From Nodosilinea sp. P-1105 (GTDB taxonomy: Bacteria > Cyanobacteriota > Cyanobacteriia > Phormidesmidales > Phormidesmidaceae): a stretch of DNA of 51,777 nucleotides. The stretch lies in assembly GCF_012911975.1 (NCBI RefSeq), contig NZ_SMDQ01000040.1, positions 1 through 51,777 on the forward strand, written 5' to 3'. A program made the position numbers and the translations under genes. Shown here piece after piece: positions 35,248-43,199 of this stretch; within the stretch, counting starts at the first letter, position 1, and each line of letters starts with the position of its first letter. The notes below the pieces were generated by a model. It was given only the letters and a program-made list of their open reading frames with translations, ran no database searches and had not been told where the DNA came from.

Positions 35248-35790
35248 CTACACAAATGGGGGGTTTGAGTTTTTGGGTGATTGTTTAGAAGCTACTGTCC
35301 AAGATAGGCTTCGCATTTTAGTGGATTCAACGACTACGGGATGCGGATCAATGGGTTTGATTAATGTTCTTAGTTTGAGCTGTATATTTGAAGGCTCAAA
35401 AGCGCGTGGAAATAACTTCGAACTCTTCAAGGGTTGTTCAAGATGCAACACAACTCGTAGTTGCTGACCCTTTACAACTTCTTCTGCAAATTGGCATTCG
35501 TCTGAGTTTGAGGCATTAAACTTTGCAGGCAACATTGCAGCCAGGGTACAGAAAACTTTCTGGGCAACTTCATCAACCAGATCTATAACCTTAGTTCGTC
35601 GCGATTGGCGATAATCCTTGACCTCAATGAACCAAATCATTTGACCTTCAACAACTAAAAAGTCAACGGCTTTAATGCCATCCCACATTGCTGAGAACTG
35701 ATTACGGTAAAAGGCCCAGTCATCATACTTGCTGACCTTACAAGAGTCAGGGAAAGTGAATATCAAGTCATCAACTTCGATGCTTATCAT
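35248..35790 (-). CDS. Small PD-(D/E)XK-like protein, partner of adjacent AAA ATPase
   Basis: A 180-residue protein. Its central block AVDFLVVEGQMIWFIEVKDY has Asp43, then Glu56-Val-Lys58 after a beta strand, which is the spacing of a PD-(D/E)XK nuclease core. The C-terminal half is strand-rich (LRVVLHLEQP, IQLKLRTLI) and I cannot place it. It starts two bases after the ATPase stop, so the pair is translationally coupled and probably forms one system. The base composition is AT-rich compared with the flanking chromosome. It converges on the TIR-WD40 gene with 140 bp between. Which known system this belongs to, if any, I could not determine. Confidence 0.68.
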   Translation of the reverse strand: MISIEVDDLIFTFPDSCKVSKYDDWAFYRNQFSAMWDGIKAVDFLVVEGQMIWFIEVKDYRQSRRTKVIDLVDEVAQKVFCTLAAMLPAKFNASNSDECQFAEEVVKGQQLRVVLHLEQPLKSSKLFPRAFEPSNIQLKLRTLIKPIDPHPVVVESTKMRSLSWTVASKQSPKNSNPPFV

Positions 35791-35792
35791 AC

Positions 35793-36842
35793 TTAGACTC
35801 CGCTAAGCATAAAGCGCTCAGATTGTTCAAGCTCTTCGTCAAGGGATACTATTTCACCAATCTCATCAACGACGTCTCCTTGTCGAACTTCTACGCTATC
35901 ACCTGAGAAATGCAGACCAAAGAATTTTGACTTGAAAGGAGTACTTTTTTCAGTATCAATCAAAATCTCAAGCTCACGCAGCAAAAATAAGCTGTGGGTC
36001 GCCAGAAACACCTGAATACCTGCGTTACTCAAGCTAATAATACTCTGAGCGATCTGTTTGATCAGGCGTGGATTTAAATTTGCTTCTGGTTCATCCCAAA
36101 ACAAAAAGCCCCTATCTAGTAACACACCTGTTGCAATTAAACGAGCTAACATTGCCAGCTTACGTTGTCCTTCTGCAACAAGGGGAATTTCAAATCGGCC
36201 ATTTTCAGTCTTTAAGTAGAAACGTCCATTTTTGTCGAGTATGATTGAGCCTCCCATTGCCAACTCAAGAGGTACCAGTAATTCTTGAATACGTTTCTCT
36301 TTAGTACCTCGTTGTAAGGGAGCACCAAGAAGAATACATGTATCTCGCCAGGTTTCCTCAAATTCAAGATAGTGACTTTCATAAACGGAAACGAAATTTG
36401 GAAAAATACTTAGCAACTCTCGCGTAGGCAGATAAACAGAGGCTGCATCAAGCCAGAATTCTGGGACTTTTTCGAGGGAAACTTCTGTTTTGCTATTTGT
36501 AGCAAAGCTAAAGCCAAAATCATACTGAGCATTCTCAAAACCCAATCTAATATCACATCTTGCACGCCCCTGCTTGCGCCGGGCTAACCGCCCAAGAGAT
36601 TCGGGCTGAAATACGCCAGTAATCTTGTCCGCCAGACGGGCTTGAAGCAAGGTTTTGGTAGGTGAGTTGCTGGATGGCTTTTTGCCTTCCTCCCAACTAG
36701 TTGAAAGGGCTGAATAGGCTATTTTTAGCAGATGAGTTTTTCCGGTACCATTTTCACCAACAATGACGTTCAATTGTGGTGAGAACTGAAGGTTAGCCTC
36801 AGGGAAGACTGTAAAATTGCGGATATTTAAGCTACTCAACAT
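35793..36842 (-). CDS. AAA ATPase of the RecF/OLD-like ABC-ATPase group
   Basis: A 349-residue protein. It starts with the typical [18 protein letters not shown] lead-in and Walker A GENGTGKT (29-36). A Q-loop-type region follows, then a signature-like [15 protein letters not shown], Walker B in [16 protein letters not shown], and the switch His in [12 protein letters not shown]. These are the features of AAA_15/AAA_21 proteins, which in defence modules act as DNA or damage sensors coupled to a nuclease. There is no C-terminal TOPRIM domain, so it is not an OLD or GajA protein by itself; the coupled downstream PD-(D/E)XK-like protein may supply the nuclease. GGGAG lies six bases before the ATG. 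Confidence 0.85.
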   Translation of the reverse strand: MLSSLNIRNFTVFPEANLQFSPQLNVIVGENGTGKTHLLKIAYSALSTSWEEGKKPSSNSPTKTLLQARLADKITGVFQPESLGRLARRKQGRARCDIRLGFENAQYDFGFSFATNSKTEVSLEKVPEFWLDAASVYLPTRELLSIFPNFVSVYESHYLEFEETWRDTCILLGAPLQRGTKEKRIQELLVPLELAMGGSIILDKNGRFYLKTENGRFEIPLVAEGQRKLAMLARLIATGVLLDRGFLFWDEPEANLNPRLIKQIAQSIISLSNAGIQVFLATHSLFLLRELEILIDTEKSTPFKSKFFGLHFSGDSVEVRQGDVVDEIGEIVSLDEELEQSERFMLSGV

Positions 36843-37013
36843 GAATTACTCCCAGATGCCAACTCCAGCTCATCAGGCAAAGTGCTATATCACATAGTAA
36901 CAAAATCCCTCAAAGTAGGCGTGAATTGAGGTCTGCTCACCTGGAAGCAATGCTCACTAATTTGGAAACAAGAGGTTCGTGTAAGTAATTCAGGTAAATG
37001 TCCACCCTACCAG

Positions 37014-38477
37014 CTAAATTTCCAGCTCTCGAATAAAGTAAAAGCGATCTTTGCCATCGCGGTCCTTTTTTCGCCCAAGATAACCCGCTAGCGGAGAAGA
37101 CAGCTCTATTAAAATCTCATAGTATTCTTGGCGACTCAAAGAGGGAGTATGTTTGGAAACAATATACACAGCATGGAGAGAGTCGACATTAGCATCATCC
37201 GCTTTAGCATCTTCTAAATAATGTCGAATCTGACTAACGATAGAAGATCGTAATTCTAACTTTGATCTGACTTTTTGGATATATTTATCAATTTCATCAT
37301 CGGCACGACCATCAGCCAGATATTCCTTAAGTTGGAATAGGTCAACTGAACCAGGATATTTATGATGGAGTTGAACGAGATTTTCTAGGGTCCTTGGATT
37401 AATGATTGACATACCATGTACTTTCGCAGCTTTGTCTAATTGGGAGGTAGGTGTCCCAGGACCAATAATGAGTTTTGCGGCGTTTCTATAGGTTTCTTTA
37501 TCAGCTAACTTCAAGGTGCCTAAATTGAGAAGCTGCACCGCAGTATCATTGGGAATTTTCTTCCCAGCTTTACACTCGCCAATCAGAGTATAGGGTTTGG
37601 AACAGGCTAAGTCTAAACCACCGGCCCCTCCCTTATGAGCAAGTTCGATTTTAAAGCCTAGATACTGCAAACTAGCTCGTACTGCGATTTCAAAATCTGT
37701 CCCTGCTTGGTAATTGCTCTTATTTCCATCTTCCTCTAAAGTTCGATTTCCCAAGGCAGATATCTCATTGATCCATGCAAGGCTTGGATCTAGTCTGTTA
37801 ATAGGTTTATGGCTGTTCCAACCTAAGAGAGTACGAGCTTCGTGTCTTAAAACTGCACCTGCAAAAGTTGGTTTTGTGTGCATGGCAAGAGCAGCATCTA
37901 ATTTTTCCAACTCAGGATGCGGTGGCGGTTCAAGTTGTTCCAGACGTTGATACTGGCGAGTAAATTCCTGATCATCTAAAACTGGTGAAATATCATCAAC
38001 TGAGAGAGATTTTGGTAATTGTATGAATCGCCCGTTTCTATCAGGACTAACCCAACTTGGCTGTGTTTCAATTGATTGGTTTAGTCGATAAACACGCAGT
38101 GAAGCCAAGAAAAATCTATGACTTTCATCAACAATGCTTTGTAGCCCTTCGACCGTCCAAACTGTTATTTTTGAAAGTATCTTCAGATCTTCTTTTTCGC
38201 TATATATTTTACACTCCTTAAACTTTGCCCAGGCTGTAATGGGAGGTGTTAAATCTTTAAAGAGAGACTTTTCTGGATTTAGGGTCGACAGAAATTCCTG
38301 CCGATAGAATCGCTTTGCGTATAGGCTATTTTCTGTACTTAAAACAGGACAAAGTAAGAAGCAGGGAGCACAGCGAAATGCTTTTGGTATCGCAACGATA
38401 GTGCGCCCTTGAATCAAAGCTTCTAAGTCATGTACTGGTACGCAAAGAGCTTTAGAAATTAGAAAGGTTTTACTCAT
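37014..38477 (-). CDS. Two-part protein: DUF1802-like N-terminus plus Mrr-type PD-(D/E)XK nuclease
   Basis: A 487-residue protein. Residues 1-135 resemble DUF1802 by memory: an ALIQGRTIVAIPKAF start, then a LLCP segment, AWAKFKEC, and the ending ILSKITVWTVEGLQ...LASLRVYRL. Residues 255-345 carry a PD-(D/E)XK core: Glu263 in GTDFEIAVR, Asp289 in GGLDLAC, and Glu301-Cys-Lys303 in LIGECKAGKK. This matches Mrr-like restriction endonucleases. The C-terminal 80 residues form another small domain. It starts six bases after the P-loop ATPase stop, so it belongs to that operon. Predicted role: DNA cleavage directed by the ATPase; this is inference. Confidence 0.75.
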   Translation of the reverse strand: MSKTFLISKALCVPVHDLEALIQGRTIVAIPKAFRCAPCFLLCPVLSTENSLYAKRFYRQEFLSTLNPEKSLFKDLTPPITAWAKFKECKIYSEKEDLKILSKITVWTVEGLQSIVDESHRFFLASLRVYRLNQSIETQPSWVSPDRNGRFIQLPKSLSVDDISPVLDDQEFTRQYQRLEQLEPPPHPELEKLDAALAMHTKPTFAGAVLRHEARTLLGWNSHKPINRLDPSLAWINEISALGNRTLEEDGNKSNYQAGTDFEIAVRASLQYLGFKIELAHKGGAGGLDLACSKPYTLIGECKAGKKIPNDTAVQLLNLGTLKLADKETYRNAAKLIIGPGTPTSQLDKAAKVHGMSIINPRTLENLVQLHHKYPGSVDLFQLKEYLADGRADDEIDKYIQKVRSKLELRSSIVSQIRHYLEDAKADDANVDSLHAVYIVSKHTPSLSRQEYYEILIELSSPLAGYLGRKKDRDGKDRFYFIRELEI

Positions 38478-38483
38478 AACGAG

Positions 38484-40376
38484 TCATCCTGCTAATAGAA
38501 GCTCTTCAGCATCATCACTGTCTGATTCAGATACTTCAGCAACAGCCCGCTCAAATTCTTCATCTTCATCATTAACTTCAACTGGCACTTCGCCAGATGG
38601 ATCACTCAAAATCTCCCTGATTAAAGGATTTTCAGTAATGATATCTTTGTGTCGCTCTAAAAACTGATCAAATGCGTCTTGATCTAAATCATAATCTTCG
38701 AGAGACTTGAAAACTTCTCGAAGTGCAATTAATGGTCTAATATCATCTGCTTGAAAACTAGCCCATTCGCCTCCCATTTCCTTGGTCAATTTCCTTAGAA
38801 AGGTATTCGCAGTGCGCCACCGTGGAGGCTCAGGAATTGCTTTTGAGCGTACAAGGCACCCCCTGGTTAAGTCAAAATCTTTGTACCAAGTCAGGCGCTT
38901 AACTCCTGCACCTACAGTCCTTCCATGACAATTTTGTATCACTCCAACGCCAATTTTAACTTTTTCATTATTTTCTTTACCAATGATTCGAAGTTGTATA
39001 TACCCATTGCTTTTATATTTTGGGGAAACTTCTCTATCCACTGATTCAATAGTCACACTTTCGAGGGTTTGACCAATGAGGTTATGGAAGGCAAAAGCAA
39101 GAGAATTGGAGATTGTCTGGTTATTGTCAAGCAAAACTTCCAAATTCGATTTGATCTCCTCATAAACCTCACTTACTTCTTCTACAGGATCGACGGGCAC
39201 CGCAGGAAACTTTTCGGCGCATAGTTTCAGAAATTCTCGGACTGTCGGTTTCTCCTTGCCAATTTCTCTCAGTTCGTCTTCATCAAAAGGATATAGCTCA
39301 TAAGGCGGCTCTAGATTATGTATTTCGTAAAATCTATCAAGCCAGCACCTTACTAACTCAATGACAGTATTTTCATTGAGTGGGCGAAGATCAATTTCCA
39401 ACTCAGCAATTCTATCTTCCACTGCTTCGTTTCCAGGCAGAGCTCTAACCTCTTGTTGCCAAGTACTAGGATACATGGCAGTCACCAAAACACCACGTCT
39501 TAGATTGTTATAGACATCCTTGCCAAGACTAGAAACGACCATCGCCCTAGTGAATCCACTTACAGAAACAATATCTTCATCCCCACATTCAGCACCATCT
39601 AGCTCATCAAAGCAAATAACTGGTGTCTTATAATGACTAATAAAATTAATGATCTGCATAGCCTTATTAAAGGCATATATCTCCTGCTTACTTTCACTAA
39701 TCTCAGGTAAACCTAATACATTAGCTTGATATTCTGTGATTTCTTTACCTGATAGCCAGTTAAGGGCATAGGGTGCATGGACAGCAGATAAAGTCCAGAG
39801 TAAAGCTTTAATGATATAAGGATCTTCAACGCCAATATTTAACTGAAAAGCCTTGGTGATAATCCTTTCAATGATTTGAGGGTCTTTAGCTACAACTTTT
39901 GGGAATAAAGCAATTAGCTGGTGAGGTGAAAAATTCCTTCCTAATGCATGATTCAGAAAATCTGTAACAACTTCTTGACACTGCATTACTTCCTGATGGC
40001 CAGGCTTCCTTAAACTCACTACTACTTCTTGTAAAAAATGGTGCTTTACAGCACTGAGGTTTCCGTATTCGCTCAAATATATAAAGACACCATTTCCATT
40101 AGTTCTTAGGCTCTGCCTAATACGACCTAATATATGAGTTTTTCCTCTCCCTTTTGAAGCAAGGAAGGCAATTCCAAGTGTAGAAACGTTTTCTTCTTCA
40201 ATTTCTTTTACGGCATCTAAAACTGCTTTAGATGCATGACCATTTATAGATGGAACGTCAGGAAGTTCGTTAGCCCAAATTTGTTGGGTTTTAACTACAA
40301 AGTGTCGACTAAAGGGATTATGGGTTTGAATGATACGATTGATTGCGTCTAGGGAAGTGAAGACAGACATATGCAT
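38484..40376 (-). CDS. P-loop ATPase with uncharacterised C-terminal domain
   Basis: A 630-residue protein. An N-terminal helical lead precedes Walker A ASKGRGKT (73-80) and Walker B VICFDE (253-258), followed by an arginine-containing VTAMYPSTWQQEVR sensor-like strand. This suggests a KAP/ORC-like or STAND-like ATPase. After a helical middle region (about 330-430), residues 440-560 form a distinct alpha/beta domain (YIQLRIIGKENNEKVKIGVG, then LTWYKDFDLTRGCLVRSKAI) that I cannot assign. The tail is strongly acidic. It lies between the winged-helix-like gene (56 bp) and the nuclease (6 bp). Base use is AT-rich. The gene order suggests a sensor-ATPase-nuclease module, but I could not match it to a named system. 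Confidence 0.72.
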   Translation of the reverse strand: MHMSVFTSLDAINRIIQTHNPFSRHFVVKTQQIWANELPDVPSINGHASKAVLDAVKEIEEENVSTLGIAFLASKGRGKTHILGRIRQSLRTNGNGVFIYLSEYGNLSAVKHHFLQEVVVSLRKPGHQEVMQCQEVVTDFLNHALGRNFSPHQLIALFPKVVAKDPQIIERIITKAFQLNIGVEDPYIIKALLWTLSAVHAPYALNWLSGKEITEYQANVLGLPEISESKQEIYAFNKAMQIINFISHYKTPVICFDELDGAECGDEDIVSVSGFTRAMVVSSLGKDVYNNLRRGVLVTAMYPSTWQQEVRALPGNEAVEDRIAELEIDLRPLNENTVIELVRCWLDRFYEIHNLEPPYELYPFDEDELREIGKEKPTVREFLKLCAEKFPAVPVDPVEEVSEVYEEIKSNLEVLLDNNQTISNSLAFAFHNLIGQTLESVTIESVDREVSPKYKSNGYIQLRIIGKENNEKVKIGVGVIQNCHGRTVGAGVKRLTWYKDFDLTRGCLVRSKAIPEPPRWRTANTFLRKLTKEMGGEWASFQADDIRPLIALREVFKSLEDYDLDQDAFDQFLERHKDIITENPLIREILSDPSGEVPVEVNDEDEEFERAVAEVSESDSDDAEELLLAG

Positions 40377-40432
40377 CTCACGAATGGAATGCCAACAGAT
40401 ATATTCGGAAATTAGAAGTAAGAATTAATTCT

Positions 40433-41086
40433 CTAATTATTTAAGCGCTTAGCATAGCAGCGAAGTTTTCCAAAGCTTGTGGTTATTGAGTCTTCAATTT
40501 TATCGAATGAACTATCTTCTACACTGCCTTCTAGGAATTCGAAAATATCATTGTTTTGCATTTCTAGCATCCATTCATTGAACTGGGAGCGAGTGACGCG
40601 ATCACCAATCTGTCGCCGGATGCGGTAGATTGGCACAAAGTTATCTAGATTGTAGTCTCGATTAAGTTGATCAAAAGTCTTGGATGCCAACCGTTTGAAT
40701 TCCTCATATGAGTCAATTGGTGCAACAGCCTCGCCCTGATCATTTATCTTAGATAGGTCAGATTTTCCCTGTTTCCGTATCCAGCCTAGCAGGGCATTGA
40801 CGGTTCTAGCACCGACATTACTATCATATTCAAACTCTTGATCCAGCAAATGCTGATTCAGCAAGGTTAAACCAGAGGCCGTGAGAGAAAACTCATTGTC
40901 GGAGATCGTAATTGCCCCTGCGGCATCTAACTTCTCGATGATCGGTTGAAAGTCTCCAGATCTCTCGCTTCCGCGTGTTGCAAACGGCATCAGTTCTCCT
41001 TTTCTTATACTATCTCCACCTAAAGCCCATAATGCAAGAAGAAAGCGAGTTTGAGCATGGTTGACATCATTATTCCTTAAAGCCAT
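40433..41086 (-). CDS. Winged-helix-like protein, first gene of ATPase-nuclease operon
   Basis: A 217-residue protein from the ATG at 41086, preceded by AAAGGGA. A GTG at 41152 would add 22 residues and is less likely. Residues 1-80 look like a winged helix: TRFLLALWALGGDSIRKGEL, a following recognition-like helix, then the wing AGAITISDNEFSLTASGLTLL. The middle is helical, and the C-terminal third (IYRIRRQIGDRVTRSQFNEW, then NNDIFEFL) looks like a second small winged helix. It may bind DNA to regulate the operon or act as a DNA-recognition or bridging subunit. I cannot name the family. Confidence 0.62.
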   Translation of the reverse strand: MALRNNDVNHAQTRFLLALWALGGDSIRKGELMPFATRGSERSGDFQPIIEKLDAAGAITISDNEFSLTASGLTLLNQHLLDQEFEYDSNVGARTVNALLGWIRKQGKSDLSKINDQGEAVAPIDSYEEFKRLASKTFDQLNRDYNLDNFVPIYRIRRQIGDRVTRSQFNEWMLEMQNNDIFEFLEGSVEDSSFDKIEDSITTSFGKLRCYAKRLNN

Positions 41087-41573
41087 CGATAGTCCCTTTG
41101 AACTAGTTTTGGGATTTTTCTGCACGGAAAATATGATTGTGATCTGAATCACCTTCAGGCTATCCGTGTCAATCCAGAGATTTTCTTCAATTATTTACAA
41201 ACTATCTAGATAAAATCAGAACGAAACACCTCTAGTATTTTCTTTAAGCAAGCTTATCGAAAACTTTAAGTATTTGCCAATCTCGCAGGTAGTAGCAGAG
41301 CGATCGCAGGTCTCTTGCAAGTTGAGTTGAGGAAACTCAGCTTGATTCCCACAGGGCACCTCGAAAATCCTATCTGCAAGAATTCTGTTTTTAGCCACCT
41401 TTGCCTGAAAATGTTATTTCTCCATTTATGTCAAGTCGTTGTTGAGGGTTTCAGGTGAAAACAGTGAATAAGTAAGCGATATCAGGAGTTTCGCCTCGAC
41501 GGTACTGAATCGGAATAGCCTGTTGGCCGTAGGATTAGGAATAGGAATAGACAGATTAGACGCTCAAGTAACA

Positions 41574-41610
41574 GTAGGTGTCGGGTTTCACTCCGTTCCC
41601 CCCAACCTAC
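41574..41610. repeat. Degenerate cyanobacterial palindromic repeat
   Basis: GTAGGTGTCGGGTTTC at the left and CCCCCCAACCTAC at the right can pair imperfectly (GTAGGT/ACCTAC at the ends). The wording is close to the GTAGGTTGGGTT...AACCCAACAC palindromes that I recall as widespread in cyanobacterial intergenic DNA. Only one copy is visible here. Confidence 0.5.
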
Positions 41611-41689
41611 AGTGTTCAAGGTTTACGTTTGCCCAATACGCTTGAACTCCCAGCGGACTTGGCGTACTATACCTTGCGGGGAATGGTTT

Positions 41690-41765
41690 CTAGGCGGGGA
41701 AGAGAGGAGCGGCAACTCCTCAAGTCCCCTGAGACATCCCTCTTATCGTGGGTAAGTGAGATGCC
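41690..41765 (+). ncRNA. Folded segment resembling the 3' (omegaRNA-like) end of a TnpB-type transposon
   Basis: GGGGA (41696-41700) and TCCCC (41725-41729) enclose a GAGGAG-CGGCAA-CTCCTC stem-loop (41704-41721). This is followed by a GAGACATCCC segment with CCC (41738-41740) facing GGG (41750-41752). The order and wording resemble what I recall of the conserved noncoding 3' end of IS605/IS1341-type elements in cyanobacteria, where the transcript guides TnpB. No tnpB gene is present, so this would be a relic. Assignment rests on memory and is uncertain. Confidence 0.35.
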
Positions 41766-41873
41766 CTTAGGAGCCATTCTAAAAGCTAGCGTCTTGTTTT
41801 ACCTTCCCTTGGGACCGCTAGATAAGTTCCCCGTTTTCCTCAACCGAAAACGGAGACACCCGTATGTGATTGA

Positions 41874-43199
41874 CTACAATTTTCCCTGGGTTTTAATCCG
41901 CAGGTAAGCCTCCACTAGCGGCTCAGAAATCTGATCGGCTGGGGCATCCAGCACCAGTACCCCCCGCTGCTTCAGTCGCGAGAACGCCCCCTGGCGCTGG
42001 GCCAATACATCGAGCGCGACGGCCCGCTGGTAGGCGGCATCCACCTGGGTCGTCCGCTGCTGAGCCTGGCGATCCACCGCTGGGTCCCGCAGGGTGATGC
42101 AAAAAGGCAGGTGGCGGGGTCGCAGCCGGGCCAGGGCAGACAGGAGCTCGGCACTGGCGGTCTGGTCCACAATGTCGGTGATGATTACCACCAGCGCCCG
42201 GCGGTGTTGTTGCTGGGCCGCATGGGTGGCGGCAGCCAGGTAATCGGACTCCTCCAGCACCGGTTGGATGGGGGTGAGCCGCTCGATCAGTTGCTGAAAG
42301 TTGGCTCGCCCCCCCTTGGGCGGAATCCAGGTGTGCAGGCTGCGATCGAAGACGCCCAAACCGACGCGATCGCCCCGAGAAACCCCTGCCAACCCTAGGG
42401 ATAGAGCCGCATTCAGGCCCCAGTCAAACCGGGACAGTCCCTGCACCGGGGCGGTCATGAGGCGGCCCCGGTCCAGCAAAATCAGCAGGGTTTGCTCCCG
42501 CTCGGGTTCCAGCACCCGCACCAGGGGTTGACTGAGACGAGCTGTGGCCTTCCAGTCAATGAAACGGGGATCGTCGCCAGTGCCGTATTCCCGTAGTTCA
42601 GCAAATTCGGTACCTACCCCCATCCGCCGTTTTTGTTTCAGGCTGCCAGTGGCCTGCATAGCCAGCTGCACCGACAACTGGCGCAGGCCAATTAAATCAG
42701 GATAGACGGCCACCGTTTCAGCCTCGGCCACGGTCCAGTCGGCCCAGGCTAATCCCCAAGCTCCCCGCTGTTGCACCTGAAGATCGCCCCAGGGGTATTC
42801 TCCCCGGTGGGTGGGGGTGACGGTAAAGGTGACGGTTTGAGACCCGGGTGCACCTAGGTGCACCCGTAAGGGCAGCGGGTCTCCGGCAAAGGCGGTGGGA
42901 TAGTGGTCGTAAAGGCGCAGGTCGGCTGGGCCGGGGGACTCGATATGTAGGGTTATGAGGTTGTCTCGGCCAATGGAGAGGCGGTGCAGTGGCTCGCGGC
43001 GAACCGTTGCCCGCCGGATTTGGGTTTGCAGCCCATCCCACACCATGGCGGCCAACACCGCCCCATCAAACAGCAGCAGGGCCGCCAGGGCAATGCCCAA
43101 GCGATCGGGGGCGTCGGAAAAGTTGCTCAGTAGGGTGGCTACCAGGCCGCCCCCCAGCAGTAGCCCGTAAGTCCGTCCAGTGGGCACCATCGCCATCAT
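41874..43199 (-). CDS. DUF58 domain-containing protein
   Basis: A 441-residue protein with two N-terminal membrane segments (about 10-30 and 35-55), a beta-rich domain, and the DUF58 signature GTGDDPRFIDWKATARLSQP near residue 207. A von Willebrand A-like fold (LLILLDRGRLM and RALVVIITDIVDQ) follows. DUF58 proteins are encoded with MoxR ATPases and are thought to be targets or partners in chaperone-like assembly. The ATG overlaps the MoxR gene stop by four bases (ATGA-type), indicating coupling. It is the last gene of the four-gene operon. Confidence 0.88.
   Translation of the reverse strand: MMAMVPTGRTYGLLLGGGLVATLLSNFSDAPDRLGIALAALLLFDGAVLAAMVWDGLQTQIRRATVRREPLHRLSIGRDNLITLHIESPGPADLRLYDHYPTAFAGDPLPLRVHLGAPGSQTVTFTVTPTHRGEYPWGDLQVQQRGAWGLAWADWTVAEAETVAVYPDLIGLRQLSVQLAMQATGSLKQKRRMGVGTEFAELREYGTGDDPRFIDWKATARLSQPLVRVLEPEREQTLLILLDRGRLMTAPVQGLSRFDWGLNAALSLGLAGVSRGDRVGLGVFDRSLHTWIPPKGGRANFQQLIERLTPIQPVLEESDYLAAATHAAQQQHRRALVVIITDIVDQTASAELLSALARLRPRHLPFCITLRDPAVDRQAQQRTTQVDAAYQRAVALDVLAQRQGAFSRLKQRGVLVLDAPADQISEPLVEAYLRIKTQGKL

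Larger units (their letters stand above)
41087..41873. other. Right border region of the accessory block
   Basis: About 790 bp without a gene I would defend. From the left it holds the upstream region of the winged-helix-like gene (AT-rich), a short minus-strand frame at 41216-41398 (GTG start, not convincing), a palindromic repeat, a folded segment and a small hairpin. That hairpin, CCGTTTTC (41831-41838) with GAAAACGG (41846-41853), lies 3' of the DUF58 gene. Composition returns to the GC-rich chromosomal type from about 41.6 kb. Confidence 0.5.

Noticed and set aside
35248-36842. Gabija, PARIS or classical Septu
   Set aside because: The ATPase has no TOPRIM part, no UvrD-like helicase follows, and the partner shows D...ExK rather than an HNH motif. 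The match would have to be to a variant.
37014-41086. BREX, Wadjet or DISARM
   Set aside because: No PglZ, methyltransferase, SMC-like long coiled-coil or helicase gene is present in the block.
41216-41398. 60-residue minus-strand frame in the border region
   Set aside because: GTG start, no ribosome-binding site, no recognised pattern. Possible but not supported.
35108-41873. Prophage
   Set aside because: No capsid, terminase, tail, integrase or lysis genes were recognised.
41578-41907. 109-residue plus-strand frame
   Set aside because: It runs through a palindromic repeat and a folded segment and overlaps the DUF58 gene end. Better explained as a transposon-end relic.
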